Source of the DNA: Pseudomonadota bacterium
GTDB lineage: Bacteria > Desulfobacterota > Desulfobulbia > Desulfobulbales > SURF-16
DNA: 64,000 bases
Assembly (NCBI GenBank): GCA_018822545.1
Contig: JAHJKA010000049.1
Span: 19,777 to 83,776, forward strand
Direction: 5' to 3'
Shown: one piece after another, positions 18,064 to 28,977 of the stretch
Position numbering within the stretch: the first letter of the stretch is position 1
Layout: every line of letters begins with the position of its first letter
Program-made: the position numbers and the translations under genes
Notes under the pieces: generated by a model
Told to the model about the DNA's origin: nothing
Databases searched by the model: none
Seen by the model: only the letters and a program-made list of their open reading frames with translations

Positions 18064-18857
18064 GAACCAGGATCATCACCGGCGTTATTGCCATCTCTTT
18101 CTGGTTTTTTCTTCTCTACGCCGGATATTACAAACCCTTCTGGCTGGTGATGACCGTGATCGGCCTGCTCAGCTCCTATGAGTTTTTCAGCATGGTCCTG
18201 GGTGAACAGGAGAAAAAACTCCTGCCCCTGGTTGTTCCCCTGGCTGCAATTCCCCTGTACCTTATATTTACTCCCAGCCTCGAGCATCTGGCCGCGGGCA
18301 TCTTTTTTGCCGCCCTGGCCGGATTCCTGCTTACACTGTATTCCTATAAGTCCCTGCCCGAGCCCTTCACCTTTATGGGCAAATATATTTTCGGCGTGGT
18401 CTACTGCGGCTTTCTCATGGGTCATATTATCCTGCTCATGGGACTCGACAGGGGGGGCTACTGGCTCATAGTACTCACCGCCATTGTCTCGGCCTCAGAT
18501 AGCGGCGCCTATTTTGTCGGAAAATTCCTGGGCAAAACCAAGCTCTGTCCCCATATCAGCCCAGGAAAGACTGTGGCCGGTTTTGTCGGCGGCATCATCT
18601 TCGGCACCTTGGGCGGCATGCTGCTGGCCTTTCTGTTCTTACCGGAAATTTCTCTGGTGAAGATTGCCCTTTGTGGGGCCCTGCTCTCTGCACTGGGTGT
18701 GGCCGGCGACCTCACTGAATCAATCATTAAAAGGGCCACCGGCACCAAGGACTCAGGAAAACTTCTGCCCGGCCACGGTGGTGTTCTTGACCGCAGTGAC
18801 TCCATGCTTTTTTGTGCCCCCGCCTTTTATTATATTCTCACCTTCAACCTGCTTTAA
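18060..18857 (+). CDS. cdsA: phosphatidate cytidylyltransferase
   Basis: Makes CDP-diacylglycerol, the precursor of all bacterial phospholipids. The protein has 265 residues and about seven membrane helices. The family signature near the C-terminus is complete (SIIKRATGTKDSGKLLPGHG, then GVLDRSDS). The central YFVGKFLGKTKLCPHISPGK motif is also present. Translation is coupled to uppS through a four-base overlap; dxr follows 12 bp later. Confidence 0.97.
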   Translation: MRTRIITGVIAISFWFFLLYAGYYKPFWLVMTVIGLLSSYEFFSMVLGEQEKKLLPLVVPLAAIPLYLIFTPSLEHLAAGIFFAALAGFLLTLYSYKSLPEPFTFMGKYIFGVVYCGFLMGHIILLMGLDRGGYWLIVLTAIVSASDSGAYFVGKFLGKTKLCPHISPGKTVAGFVGGIIFGTLGGMLLAFLFLPEISLVKIALCGALLSALGVAGDLTESIIKRATGTKDSGKLLPGHGGVLDRSDSMLFCAPAFYYILTFNLL

Positions 18858-18869
18858 GTTGTCACAACC

Positions 18870-20090
18870 ATGACTCTCAACATCTCCCTGCTCGGTTCTA
18901 CAGGCTCCATTGGCACCAATGTCCTTGATGTGGTACGCCAATACCCAGGCAAATTCCGCATCGTCGGTCTGGCCGCCGGCAATAATGTTGAACGTCTTCG
19001 CGATCAGGTTGAGGCCTTTAACCCGCAACTCGTCTCGGTTGCCACCGAGAAAGGAGCTGCCAAACTCCTTGAGATGCTGGGCCCAAAATGGCGTGATAAA
19101 ATCGTCCATGGCCGCCAGGGTGCCATTGCCGTTGCCACATTGCCTGATGCCACCACGGTGGTCTCTGCCATTGTCGGAGCAGCCGGACTCCTGCCGACCT
19201 TAAGCGCTATTGAGGCCGGTAAACATATTGGCCTGGCCAACAAAGAAACCCTGGTCATGGCTGGCGATCTAGTCATGAAGGCGGCCCGCAAGAACAAGGT
19301 CAACATCCTGCCCATTGACAGCGAACATAATGCCATCTTCCAGGCCCTGGCCGCAGGTCAGCGTCAGGATGTCTTCAAAATTATTCTCACTGCCTCAGGC
19401 GGCCCCTTCCGTGAAAAAAGCATGGAGGAGCTGTGGGACGTATCGCCAGACCAGGCCCTGGCCCACCCAAACTGGGAGATGGGCCGAAAAATATCCATCG
19501 ATTCTGCAACGTTAATGAATAAAGGTCTTGAGGTTATTGAGGCCAGCTGGCTCTTTGACATCAAGGTCGAAGATATTGAGGTGGTCATCCACCCCCAGTC
19601 CATAGTGCATTCCATGGTGGAATTTATTGACGGCTCGGTGATTTCGCAGATGGGCGTTCCGGATATGCGTATCCCCATTGCCTACGCCCTCTCCTACCCG
19701 GACAGGTTGCGCATCAATCTGCCGAGGCTCAACCTCATAAAAAACCAGGACTTAAGCTTTCACGCCCCGGACTTTAAAAAATTCCCCGCCCTTAAACTTG
19801 CCTACCAGGCCTGTAAGCGTGGCGGCACCATGCCGGCCGCCCTCAATGCCGCCAATGAGATCGCCGTGGAGGCCTTTCTTAACGGCAAAATTCGTTTTCC
19901 GGAGATTGCCCTGGTGGTTGCTGAAACCCTGGAACGTCATGACCCCAAGGAAATTAAAGATGTCGACACCGTGCTGCAGGCCGATCTTTCAGCCCGTATG
20001 CAGGCAGAATCTGTGGTGGAGGCCTTAGGAATGCGTAGTCGTCAAAAAAGAGGCCTTGATCTTGCCGGTCCTGCGATGCCTGTCGCATAG
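18870..20090 (+). CDS. dxr: 1-deoxy-D-xylulose 5-phosphate reductoisomerase
   Basis: Second step of the MEP isoprenoid pathway, converting DXP to MEP with NADPH. The 406-residue protein shows the GSTGSIG nucleotide-binding loop, the [11 protein letters not shown] motif, the metal-site segment [13 protein letters not shown], the flexible loop ASGGPFRE and [20 protein letters not shown]. The C-terminal [12 protein letters not shown] motif is complete. It feeds the undecaprenyl synthesis encoded two genes upstream. The 140-bp gap to rseP has no obvious hairpin. Confidence 0.98.
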   Translation: MTLNISLLGSTGSIGTNVLDVVRQYPGKFRIVGLAAGNNVERLRDQVEAFNPQLVSVATEKGAAKLLEMLGPKWRDKIVHGRQGAIAVATLPDATTVVSAIVGAAGLLPTLSAIEAGKHIGLANKETLVMAGDLVMKAARKNKVNILPIDSEHNAIFQALAAGQRQDVFKIILTASGGPFREKSMEELWDVSPDQALAHPNWEMGRKISIDSATLMNKGLEVIEASWLFDIKVEDIEVVIHPQSIVHSMVEFIDGSVISQMGVPDMRIPIAYALSYPDRLRINLPRLNLIKNQDLSFHAPDFKKFPALKLAYQACKRGGTMPAALNAANEIAVEAFLNGKIRFPEIALVVAETLERHDPKEIKDVDTVLQADLSARMQAESVVEALGMRSRQKRGLDLAGPAMPVA

Positions 20091-20229
20091 CACGTAGAAA
20101 GTGACAGCAACACTCTGATACGGCCACCACATAATTTAACTACGCCAAGAATAGGTGGAACTCCACACCCATTCTGGCCTCTTTTAAACTATAACCAACC
20201 CTTTTCAATTAAACATACGTGTATCCCTT

Positions 20230-21303
20230 ATGACCACTGCCTTTGCCTTTATCTTAGTTCTCGGAATCCTTATTTTCGTCCATGAATTCGGCCATTTCAT
20301 TGTCGCCAAACTCTTCAATGTCAAAGTTCTGAAATTCTCCCTGGGCTTTGGCCCCAAAATGGTCGGCAAGACAATAGGTGATACCGAATATGTGGTAAGC
20401 GCCTTCCCCTTAGGGGGTTTTGTCAAAATGACCGGCGAAAATCTTGATGAAGAGGTGGCTCCCCTTGATGAGGCGCGCGCTTTCTCCCACAAGCCGGTAT
20501 GGCAGCGTTTCTGTATTGTTTTTGCCGGACCTGCTTCCAATCTTCTCTTTACCGTTTTTCTGCTCAGCACCATCTTCATGGTGGTCGGCCTGCCCATCCT
20601 CCAACCGTCCAGCATGATCGGCGAGGTCACCACAGACGGGGCCGGCGCCCGGGCCGGTCTAATGACCGGAGACATCGTCACCCAGATCGATAGCCAGGAA
20701 ATCAGCGACTGGTCTGAGGTCTATTATATAGTCACCGAGTCGGCAGGAAAAACCCTCAAGATTACCGTGGAGAGAAAGGGCGAAATCATTACGGTGGAAG
20801 CCACCCCTGAAGAGACGGACATCAAAAACGAGTTTGGTGAAGTCACCGGCCAAGGCTATCGCCTCGGAATTGCCCGGGACATGAGCGTCGAGTTCGAACC
20901 GGCTTCAATCAGCGCGTCTGTCGCCGCTGGTTTCAATCAAACCGTGGAAATGACACGTAAAACTCTGCTTGGTGTCTGGAAGATGCTGCAGCGTAACATC
21001 CCGGCTTCTGAAATCGGCGGCCCCATCCTCATTGCCCAGATTGCCGGTAAACAACTGCAATCAGGCTGGCTTGATTTCCTTTATTTCATGGGCTTTTTGA
21101 GCGTTAATTTGGGCATCTTGAATCTCCTGCCCATCCCGGTTTTGGATGGCGGCCACCTTGTCTTTTTCACCATGGAAGCAGTGCGCCGTAAACCACTCAC
21201 CCGTGCCCTCCAGGAAAAAATGCAGCTTGTCGGCATTGTCCTTCTGGTCAGCCTCATGGTCTTTGCTTTTTACAATGATATTCTCCGCATAATCACTGCC
21301 TAA
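20230..21303 (+). CDS. rseP: RseP-type site-2 membrane zinc metalloprotease
   Basis: Intramembrane protease that cuts anti-sigma factors and remnant signal peptides. The 357-residue protein carries HEFGH in the first membrane helix and the second active-site motif LLPIPVLDGGHL near the C-terminus. One PDZ domain (about residues 125-205, GARAGLMTGDIVTQIDSQEI) lies between them, whereas E. coli RseP has two. It is the usual last member of the uppS-cdsA-dxr-rseP block. tsaB follows two bases after the stop. Confidence 0.96.
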   Translation: MTTAFAFILVLGILIFVHEFGHFIVAKLFNVKVLKFSLGFGPKMVGKTIGDTEYVVSAFPLGGFVKMTGENLDEEVAPLDEARAFSHKPVWQRFCIVFAGPASNLLFTVFLLSTIFMVVGLPILQPSSMIGEVTTDGAGARAGLMTGDIVTQIDSQEISDWSEVYYIVTESAGKTLKITVERKGEIITVEATPEETDIKNEFGEVTGQGYRLGIARDMSVEFEPASISASVAAGFNQTVEMTRKTLLGVWKMLQRNIPASEIGGPILIAQIAGKQLQSGWLDFLYFMGFLSVNLGILNLLPIPVLDGGHLVFFTMEAVRRKPLTRALQEKMQLVGIVLLVSLMVFAFYNDILRIITA

Positions 21304-21305
21304 TC

Positions 21306-22046
21306 ATGGCCCATGTGCAGAGAAATATCAGTTGGAGTCCACCGCTGATCCTGGCCATTGACAACTCCACCATGTACGGCAATGTCGCCCTGACCTCAGC
21401 GGACGGCCTTCTGGCCGAGCATACCCTGCTGTCGCGCCTCACCCACTCAAAGAGACTCCTGACCTCCCTGGAAAACATCCTCCAGGAAAGCGATCTTGAC
21501 TGGCACCAGCTCGACGCCCTTGCCGTCTGCCTCGGGCCGGGAAGCTTTACCGGCCTGCGTATTGGTCTAGCCACCATCAAGGGTATTGCCATGGCCACCG
21601 GCCTGCCGCTTATCGGCATCAGCAGCCTGGACGGTCTGGCCAGCCAACTGCCCTTTGCCAAGCAGCAGATCTGCACCATCCTCGATGCCCGCAAGCATGA
21701 AATTTATGCCGCCTTTTATGAGAGCAACGACAGCGGCGAGGTGGAGCGAACCAGCGATTATCTCGTCATGGAACCTGAGGAGCTTATCGCCGCCATCGAC
21801 TGCCCCACCATCTTTGTTGGCGATGGCGTCAACGTCTATGCCGATTTACTCAAAGAAAGCTTAGGCGCACGAGCCCTCTTTGCCCCAGAGCACATTATCT
21901 TTCCTAGGGCCGCCACCATCGGCAAACTGGCCCTCACCCAGTATCAGCAAAAGCAATTTCTTGATCCAGCCTCTGCTGTCCCCCTCTATATCCGCGCCTC
22001 AGATGCTGAAATACAGCTCAAGAAAAAACGGAGCACCGCCACATAA
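21306..22046 (+). CDS. tsaB: TsaB, tRNA threonylcarbamoyladenosine biosynthesis protein
   Basis: TsaB is the partner of TsaD/TsaE in forming t6A37 on ANN-decoding tRNAs. The 246-residue protein has the ASKHA-fold opening ILAIDNSTMYGNVAL and the diagnostic GPGSFTGLRIGLATIKG loop. No ribosome-binding site is visible; two bases separate it from the rseP stop, so coupling is likely. The first 14 residues extend beyond most homologues. Confidence 0.94.
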   Translation: MAHVQRNISWSPPLILAIDNSTMYGNVALTSADGLLAEHTLLSRLTHSKRLLTSLENILQESDLDWHQLDALAVCLGPGSFTGLRIGLATIKGIAMATGLPLIGISSLDGLASQLPFAKQQICTILDARKHEIYAAFYESNDSGEVERTSDYLVMEPEELIAAIDCPTIFVGDGVNVYADLLKESLGARALFAPEHIIFPRAATIGKLALTQYQQKQFLDPASAVPLYIRASDAEIQLKKKRSTAT

Positions 22047-22317
22047 CGTCAACCCGGCAACTCCTTACCCTCTCCTGAAGCTCCATACCTGAGACAACAC
22101 AAACTCACCAAGTCACAATTCCTTATCACAAAAAGGTTAGGATGCCGATCAAAGGAATTGACATCAAGTATTATTTCAGTATGTTATAAATCATTCGACC
22201 ATAAATAATAGTCAGGAAACAGCACAGTGGGGAGACAAAGTCATCGCAAAGAATACGACCGCTCGAGCTATGAAACGAAGACGATTTTTCGCCCATGGAA
22301 TTTCTTTCTGTAAAAAC

Positions 22318-23037
22318 ATGAAACTCATCTTATTTTTTTTACTGATCGTGTTTCCTGTCCATGCTCAAGCTGCCTGCGTTATTCTGCTGCATGGCCTGGC
22401 ACGCACAGACAGCTCCATGAAAAAGCTTGAAAGTGAACTTCTGAAAGAAAATTTCAGGCCAATTAACGTTAAATACCCCTCCCGAGAGGACGCAATCGAG
22501 GTCCTTGCTGAAGAGACTATTCCCCCGGCCTTAGCACAATGCTCGCCAGAGGAAGAAGTCAACTTTGTCACCCACTCCATGGGGGGCATTCTGGTTCGCC
22601 AATACTTGTCACAGCACGAGATTACCAATCTTAATCATGTTGTTATGCTCGGCCCTCCCAACAAGGGCAGCGAAGTTGTCGACAAACTAGGCGACTTTCC
22701 AGGTTTTCATTTCTTAAATGGCGACGCCGGTATGCAATTGGGTACTGGAGAAATGAGTGTTCCCAACAAACTAGGCAAGGCCAATTTTGATGTTGGTATC
22801 ATTGCCGGGACCAGAAGCATCAACCTGATTTTGTCCATGCTCATTCCGAGCACCGATGACGGGAAAATATCCATTGAACGCACTAAACTTGAAGGCATGC
22901 ATGACCATCTTGAAATGCCCGTTACCCACCCCTTTATGATGAAAAATGATGACGTCATCGCCCAGGTCATCTATTACTTAAAAAACGGCACTTTCAAACG
23001 CGACAACAACCACATCCAGTCAAACACCCACGACTAG
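22318..23037 (+). CDS. secreted alpha/beta-hydrolase (lipase/PGAP1-like)
   Basis: About 239 residues counted from the Met that gives a clean signal peptide ending VHAQA (22318). An in-frame ATG at 22270 would add a 16-residue basic extension, and neither start has a clear ribosome-binding site. The oxyanion motif is LHGLART, the nucleophile is Ser87 in THSMGG, and a His near the C-terminus is available for the triad. This fits a triacylglycerol-lipase or palmitoyl-esterase-like periplasmic enzyme. It stands alone: 220 bp separate it from tsaB and about 150 bp from the next gene. Confidence 0.82.
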   Translation: MKLILFFLLIVFPVHAQAACVILLHGLARTDSSMKKLESELLKENFRPINVKYPSREDAIEVLAEETIPPALAQCSPEEEVNFVTHSMGGILVRQYLSQHEITNLNHVVMLGPPNKGSEVVDKLGDFPGFHFLNGDAGMQLGTGEMSVPNKLGKANFDVGIIAGTRSINLILSMLIPSTDDGKISIERTKLEGMHDHLEMPVTHPFMMKNDDVIAQVIYYLKNGTFKRDNNHIQSNTHD

Positions 23038-23184
23038 AACCTGCTCTTTGTAAAGTGCCTGCGCCGACACCACTTGAGCGGTGGACATTGTTGTCATAAA
23101 GAGCGTATTTTAAAGTACAATTCATTTCGACACCTCATAGTGTTGATGATCCCAGCTTGGATAAGATAAACAAGGAGGTTTGGC

Positions 23185-23760
23185 GTGGTAAAGGCTTTTG
23201 CTGATTTTAACGGTCTCGAGATATTCTTTCTGATATGTGCCATTATTGGCGGCTTCTTTGTATTGTTCAAACTCGTCATGCAATTTATTGGCGGTGATGC
23301 TGATACAGATGGTGGTCTATCCGGCGACCTTGATACCGAGCACGTGGATTCTGACGTGGGTTTCCGCTTACTCTCCATGCATGGACTCTCAGCCTTTTTT
23401 ATGATGTTCGGCCTGGTAGGACTTGCCTTTTACCGCCAAAGCCAGGTTGGGGTCATCATCTCCATAGTCGGCGCGCTGACAGCCGGCATGCTCGCGGTGT
23501 GGGTCATCGGCAAACTCTTCCAAGGGGCGACACGCCTGCAGTCAAGCGGCACCCTGAAGACTGCTGATGCGGTGGGAAGCACCGGTACTGTATATCTGAC
23601 CATCCCGGCCAAAGGAACAGGCATGGTCAGTCTCAACTTTCGCAACAGACTTCGTGAATTTGATGCCACTGAAAGAAATGGAGCCGAGGTGGCCACGGGC
23701 ACGCCTGTCCGGGTTGTTGATGTGAAGGCTAATATCTTGGTCGTGGAAATTATTAACTAA
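23185..23760 (+). CDS. NfeD-like membrane protein with C-terminal OB fold
   Basis: 191 residues with a GTG start and an excellent AAGGAGG. Three membrane helices (about residues 12-30, 66-84 and 88-108) surround an acidic Asp/Gly-rich loop (about residues 40-58). A beta-rich C-terminal domain (about 120-191) follows, of the OB-fold type found in NfeD/YqiJ proteins. It lies directly upstream of a flotillin gene, the classical pairing for this family. The two probably form a membrane-microdomain complex. Confidence 0.82.
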   Translation: MVKAFADFNGLEIFFLICAIIGGFFVLFKLVMQFIGGDADTDGGLSGDLDTEHVDSDVGFRLLSMHGLSAFFMMFGLVGLAFYRQSQVGVIISIVGALTAGMLAVWVIGKLFQGATRLQSSGTLKTADAVGSTGTVYLTIPAKGTGMVSLNFRNRLREFDATERNGAEVATGTPVRVVDVKANILVVEIIN

Positions 23761-23856
23761 AGCTGAGTTGAGCAGCTTGTCTGCTCAAACGAAACTTGTA
23801 CCCCTCAAGGGTACTGAAAAGAGTGCCCTTGTGGTATAAAAAAGGAGTAGTCATTC

Positions 23857-25422
23857 ATGTTTGATTTTTGGATTCTTCCCATTGCCGCCTTTCTTATCCT
23901 GGCAATAACGACAATCTCGTTTCTGGCATCTCGATATAAGCGTTGTCCATCCGACAAGATTCTGGTGGTCTACGGTAAGGTTGGTGCTGGCCAATCGGCA
24001 AATTGTATCCATGGTGGCGGCGCCTTGATCTGGCCGCTCATCCAGGATTATGCCTACATCAGCCTGACCCCGATCACCATCAGCATTCCCCTCCAAAAAG
24101 CCCTTTCCTTGCAGAATATCCGCATTAACGTTCCTTCGACGTTCACAGTGGGTATCAGTACGGAACCCGAGGTCATGACCTCCGCTGCCGAGCGCTTGCT
24201 CCACCTGTCGCAAAATGAAATTGAAGAGATGGCCAAGGAGATTATCTTTGGACAATTGCGCCTTACTGTGGCTTCGCTCACCATCGAGCAGATTAATCAG
24301 GACCGCGAAAGTTTTCTTGAATCAGTACGCAAAAATGTGTCGCCTGAGCTCAATAAAATCGGTCTGTTTCTGATCAACGTTAACATTACCGATATCACGG
24401 ATGAGTCAGGCTATATTGATTCCATTGGTAAAAAAGCAGCCTCCGAGGCAATTAACCAGGCCAAGGTTGATGTGGCCGAACAAGAGAAGCTAGGCGCCAT
24501 TGGTGAGGCCGTGGCCACCAAGGAAAAAGATGTCCGGGTGGCCGAGAACGTGGCCCAGGGTGAAAAAGGTAAGAAAAAGGCAGAGGCTGACCAGCGCATC
24601 TATGTGCAACAGCAGGAAGCAGAAGCCACCATCGGTGAGGCAGCTGCCAACCGTGAACAGGATATCAAGGTTGCTGAAAATGTCGCGGAGTCGGCAAAGG
24701 GTCAGAAAAAGGCCGAGGCTGATCGCCGTATCGTTGTCCAACAACAGGAAGCCCAGGCGGTGGATGGAGAAAACCGCGCCAAGGCTGATATCGCCGATGC
24801 CAATGCGGAACTGACCGTCAAACAGGCCGCCGCCCTCCAACGAGGTGAAGTAGCGCGACGCGAGGCTGAGGTTGAAATCCAGAAAGCACAATACAAGGCT
24901 GAACAGGAACGGCTCAACGCCGAAGAAATTGTCCGCCAGGAAATCGATAAGCGAAAAATTGAAATTGCCGCTGAAGCCGAAGCCGAAAAAACCCGGCGCG
25001 AGGCCAAAGGCCAGGCCGATGGTATCCTTCTCAAATATCAGGCCGAGGCCGAGGGTATTCGCAAGGTCCTTGAAAGTAAGGCCGCTGGTTATCTGAGCCT
25101 GGTCAAGGGCTGCAACGGCGATGCAAAAGCTGTGGCCACCCTGCTCATGACCGAGAAAATCGAACACATAGTCCAAATGCAGGTGGAGGCCATCCGCAAC
25201 ATCAAGATCGACAAGATCACGGTGTGGGACTCTGCCGGTGGTGATAAAGACGGCACAACAACCTCGAATTTTCTTTCCGGGTTGATTAAAAGCCTCCCAC
25301 CTCTGCATGATGTAGCCGGCATGGCAGGCATCGAACTTCCTAAATATCTCGGTGAAATTTCTCCGGACAAGGTGGAGAAGATAGTTCCTCAAGAGGAAAC
25401 TGCTTCCAGCGAAAAAGCTTAG
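23857..25422 (+). CDS. flotillin-like SPFH/band-7 protein (YqiK/FloT type)
   Basis: 521 residues: an N-terminal membrane segment (about 5-25), an SPFH domain (about 28-195), then a long Glu/Ala/Lys/Gln-rich coiled coil (about 200-415) and a C-terminal flotillin tail. AAGGAG precedes the ATG. Flotillins oligomerise on the inner membrane and organise fluid or rigid domains. Within the coiled coil a 44-residue unit is duplicated head to tail (residues 222-265 and 266-309). The upstream NfeD-like gene supports the assignment. A strong bidirectional terminator follows. Confidence 0.9.
   Translation: MFDFWILPIAAFLILAITTISFLASRYKRCPSDKILVVYGKVGAGQSANCIHGGGALIWPLIQDYAYISLTPITISIPLQKALSLQNIRINVPSTFTVGISTEPEVMTSAAERLLHLSQNEIEEMAKEIIFGQLRLTVASLTIEQINQDRESFLESVRKNVSPELNKIGLFLINVNITDITDESGYIDSIGKKAASEAINQAKVDVAEQEKLGAIGEAVATKEKDVRVAENVAQGEKGKKKAEADQRIYVQQQEAEATIGEAAANREQDIKVAENVAESAKGQKKAEADRRIVVQQQEAQAVDGENRAKADIADANAELTVKQAAALQRGEVARREAEVEIQKAQYKAEQERLNAEEIVRQEIDKRKIEIAAEAEAEKTRREAKGQADGILLKYQAEAEGIRKVLESKAAGYLSLVKGCNGDAKAVATLLMTEKIEHIVQMQVEAIRNIKIDKITVWDSAGGDKDGTTTSNFLSGLIKSLPPLHDVAGMAGIELPKYLGEISPDKVEKIVPQEETASSEKA
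24520..24783 (+). repeat. tandem 44-residue duplication inside the flotillin coiled coil
   Basis: Two consecutive 132-bp units encode near-identical 44-residue blocks. Both contain VAENVA, then KKAEAD-RI-VQQQEA at the same spacing. The DNA has diverged at synonymous sites, so the duplication is not recent. Confidence 0.8.
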
Positions 25423-25452
25423 ACTGCTGTCACACCTCTTCTACGCTTGCTG

Positions 25453-25516
25453 GCAGATAAGAAAAAGGGCGCAATTTTTTATTAATTTAAAAAATCAGCG
25501 CCCTTTTTTTATCTGC
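25453..25516. terminator. bidirectional terminator between flotillin and ion channel genes
   Basis: A long near-perfect inverted repeat pairs GCAGATAAG...AAAGGGCGC with GCGCCCTTTTTTTATCTGC. The inner AT-rich part is also self-complementary. T runs occur on both strands, and the flanking genes converge here. Confidence 0.88.
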
Positions 25517-25555
25517 GAATCACTCAATTTCACCCTGCCCTGTCAGGACCGCACA

Positions 25556-26392
25556 TCAGGAAGGAGGATCAAGTTTGGCCGCGCAACGCCGGCAGTAGCG
25601 GGCATCGGCACCATGCTCTTCAGCACCACATTGCTTACAGGATAAGACTTGGCCCGAGGGAGTAAGACTGTTTGCCGCCCGCCCCATCTCCACCGTCACA
25701 ATGCCGGTGGGCACGGCAATAATCCCGTAACCAAAGATCATAATCACCGAGGCCAGGGCCTGGCCAAGACTGGTGGTGGGCGAGATATCGCCATAGCCCA
25801 CGGTGGTCAGCGTCACAATGGCCCAGTAAATACTGCGCGGAATACTGGTAAAACCACTGGCGGCCGATTCAATGACATACATCAACGACCCAAAAATAAT
25901 AACCAGGCTGAGGATGGCATAAAGAAAGACAAAGATCTTTACCCGGCTGGCGCGCAAGGCCCGCATCAGCATATTGGCCTCGTCAAGAAACTTAACCAGC
26001 TTGAGAACACGAAAGACCCGCAGCACCCGGAGTACCCGGATAACAAGCAGATACTGACCGCCAGGAAACAACAGGCTGAGATAGGTGGGCAGGATGGCCA
26101 ACAGATCCACCACGCCAAAAAAGCTGGTCACATAGCCGAGAGGACGACCGGCACAATAGAGCCTGAGGAGATATTCCACGGTAAAGGCCAGGGTGAAAAA
26201 CCATTCAAGGAAATAAAGGATAGAGCCATACTGGCTGGCAATGGAACTGACGCTGTCAAGCATCACCGCAATGACGCTGAGCTTGATAAAGATGATGAGC
26301 CCCACATCAAAGAGCTTACCCATGGGGGTATCGGCCTCAAAAATCATCCGGGCCAGACGGTCTTTAAAGTTACCGCCGTTTTCGTTACCCAT
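25556..26392 (-). CDS. voltage-gated potassium-type channel with C-terminal zinc ribbon
   Basis: 278 residues with six membrane helices. The fourth is an arginine-rich voltage sensor (RVLRVLRVFRVLK, about residues 120-132). The pore loop carries the potassium selectivity filter TVGYGD (about residues 193-198). After the last helix the cytoplasmic tail is only about 45 residues and ends in a zinc-ribbon motif, CKQC-x11-CRRC. That tail is unusual, because RCK or cyclic-nucleotide domains are commoner. It lies 53 bp downstream of the ABC-F gene on the same strand and may share its transcript. Confidence 0.9.
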   Translation of the reverse strand: MGNENGGNFKDRLARMIFEADTPMGKLFDVGLIIFIKLSVIAVMLDSVSSIASQYGSILYFLEWFFTLAFTVEYLLRLYCAGRPLGYVTSFFGVVDLLAILPTYLSLLFPGGQYLLVIRVLRVLRVFRVLKLVKFLDEANMLMRALRASRVKIFVFLYAILSLVIIFGSLMYVIESAASGFTSIPRSIYWAIVTLTTVGYGDISPTTSLGQALASVIMIFGYGIIAVPTGIVTVEMGRAANSLTPSGQVLSCKQCGAEEHGADARYCRRCAAKLDPPS

Positions 26393-26444
26393 AAAGCCTT
26401 CCTTAAAGAGACATTTTCAGGAGATCATACCCCAGGAGAACCCC

Positions 26445-28061
<1,617 letters not shown>

Positions 28062-28087
28062 GATCGTCTCGCGTTATTTCTTCTGGC

Positions 28088-28140
28088 CCACAGGGGCCGG
28101 GCAGTCCTTGAAAATAAAAAACCACAGGAAGTACCTGTGG
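28088..28140 (-). promoter_or_regulatory. candidate transcription attenuator of the ABC-F gene
   Basis: Reading the minus strand, CCACAGG (28140-28134) pairs with CCTGTGG (28128-28122) around a 5-nt loop and is followed by TTTTTTATTTT (28121-28111). This is a complete intrinsic terminator upstream of the ABC-F start. A second CCTGTGG lies at 28094-28088, inside a small GGCCC/GGGCC hairpin, and could pair with the same first arm. That pairing would exclude the terminator. The arrangement suggests two alternative folds selected by translation of the leader peptide at 28157-28198. Confidence 0.65.
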
Positions 28141-28156
28141 CTACGTTGTTCCTTGT

Positions 28157-28198
28157 CTATAGCATTATTAGCGGTCTGACGGCAACGACTTTCCGCAT
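28157..28198 (-). CDS. 13-residue leader peptide upstream of ABC-F
   Basis: ATG to TAG encodes MRKVVAVRPLIML. The stop codon is 17 nt before the terminator stem. AGAAGGAG lies upstream, with a long spacing of about 13 nt. Position and size resemble leader peptides that control ABC-F and erm-type genes by ribosome stalling. Translation is inferred, not shown. Confidence 0.5.
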   Translation of the reverse strand: MRKVVAVRPLIML

Positions 28199-28491
28199 TC
28201 TTCTTGTGCTTCTCCTTCTAAATAATGGTCTCTGATTCCTCCGTAGGACAGAGCGAAAAAAATCCGTAAAAACCCTTCAATTCTCTTGTTTGTTTGTTCT
28301 CGGCGAGGGTATCTTAGAGACCATCAACCTCGTATAAAGAGAATATCGGCCGTTAGTGATCATAATCTTTCAAGACCTGTGTTCTCGTATAAAACAAGCT
28401 CGTGATTTCAAGCTGTCGACAACGAACATCGCCATCCCCACATGCTTTCGCTTGCAGCACAAATACCGCTTAAACAAAGGAAACATTTACC
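28199..28491. other. intergenic region between the ABC-F leader and mgtC
   Basis: About 290 bp with no recognisable gene. It must contain the outward promoters of the ABC-F leader (minus strand) and of the MgtC gene (plus strand). I found no convincing promoter hexamers or riboswitch core by eye. AAAGGAAA at 28477-28484 is the mgtC ribosome-binding site. Confidence 0.45.
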
Positions 28492-28977
28492 ATGAATACT
28501 CCAGTTTTAGACCCCAAAACCATGGTGTTCTGGACCCACATTGCCGCCACCATTATCTGCGGCGGCATTATTGGCATTGAGCGCCAACTCCGCGGCAAAG
28601 CAGCCGGCATCCGGACAAGCATTCTCATCTGCCTTGGCACCCATGTCTTCGTGAGCCTGCCCGCTTCTCTCGGCGGCACCACCATGGACCCCTCCCGTGT
28701 GCTGGGTCAGGTCGTCACCGGCATTGGTTTTATCGGCGCCGGGGTGATCATGTCAAAGGAGGGCCTTGTCAAAGGGGTGACCTCTGCCGCCATCATCTGG
28801 GTTCTTGCCGGCATCGGGGCAGCCATCGCCTTTGATCAACTGGCCATGGCCCTGGCCATCACCGTGGTCACGGTGGGCGTCCTTGTCGGTGTTGAGGTGC
28901 TGGAGTCGAGCTTCAAAAAGCTGCGCCGCGGCGTCCACTCCAAGTATCGCAAGCATAACGACTATTCCGGCGAATAG
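28492..28977 (+). CDS. MgtC/SapB-family membrane protein
   Basis: 161 residues with four hydrophobic helices. The MgtC-family signature is clear: GGIIGIERQLRGKAAGIRT near the N-terminus and GIGFIGAGVIM in the middle. The large C-terminal ACT-like domain of Salmonella MgtC is absent, as in the short SapB-like members. These proteins modulate F-ATPase or magnesium-limited growth in some hosts; the role here is unknown. It is transcribed alone. Confidence 0.9.
   Translation: MNTPVLDPKTMVFWTHIAATIICGGIIGIERQLRGKAAGIRTSILICLGTHVFVSLPASLGGTTMDPSRVLGQVVTGIGFIGAGVIMSKEGLVKGVTSAAIIWVLAGIGAAIAFDQLAMALAITVVTVGVLVGVEVLESSFKKLRRGVHSKYRKHNDYSGE

Noticed and set aside
28122..28140. Ordinary terminator of an upstream gene
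   Set aside because: On the minus strand it lies upstream of the ABC-F gene with no complete gene ahead of it apart from the 13-codon leader, and the plus strand has no T run after it.
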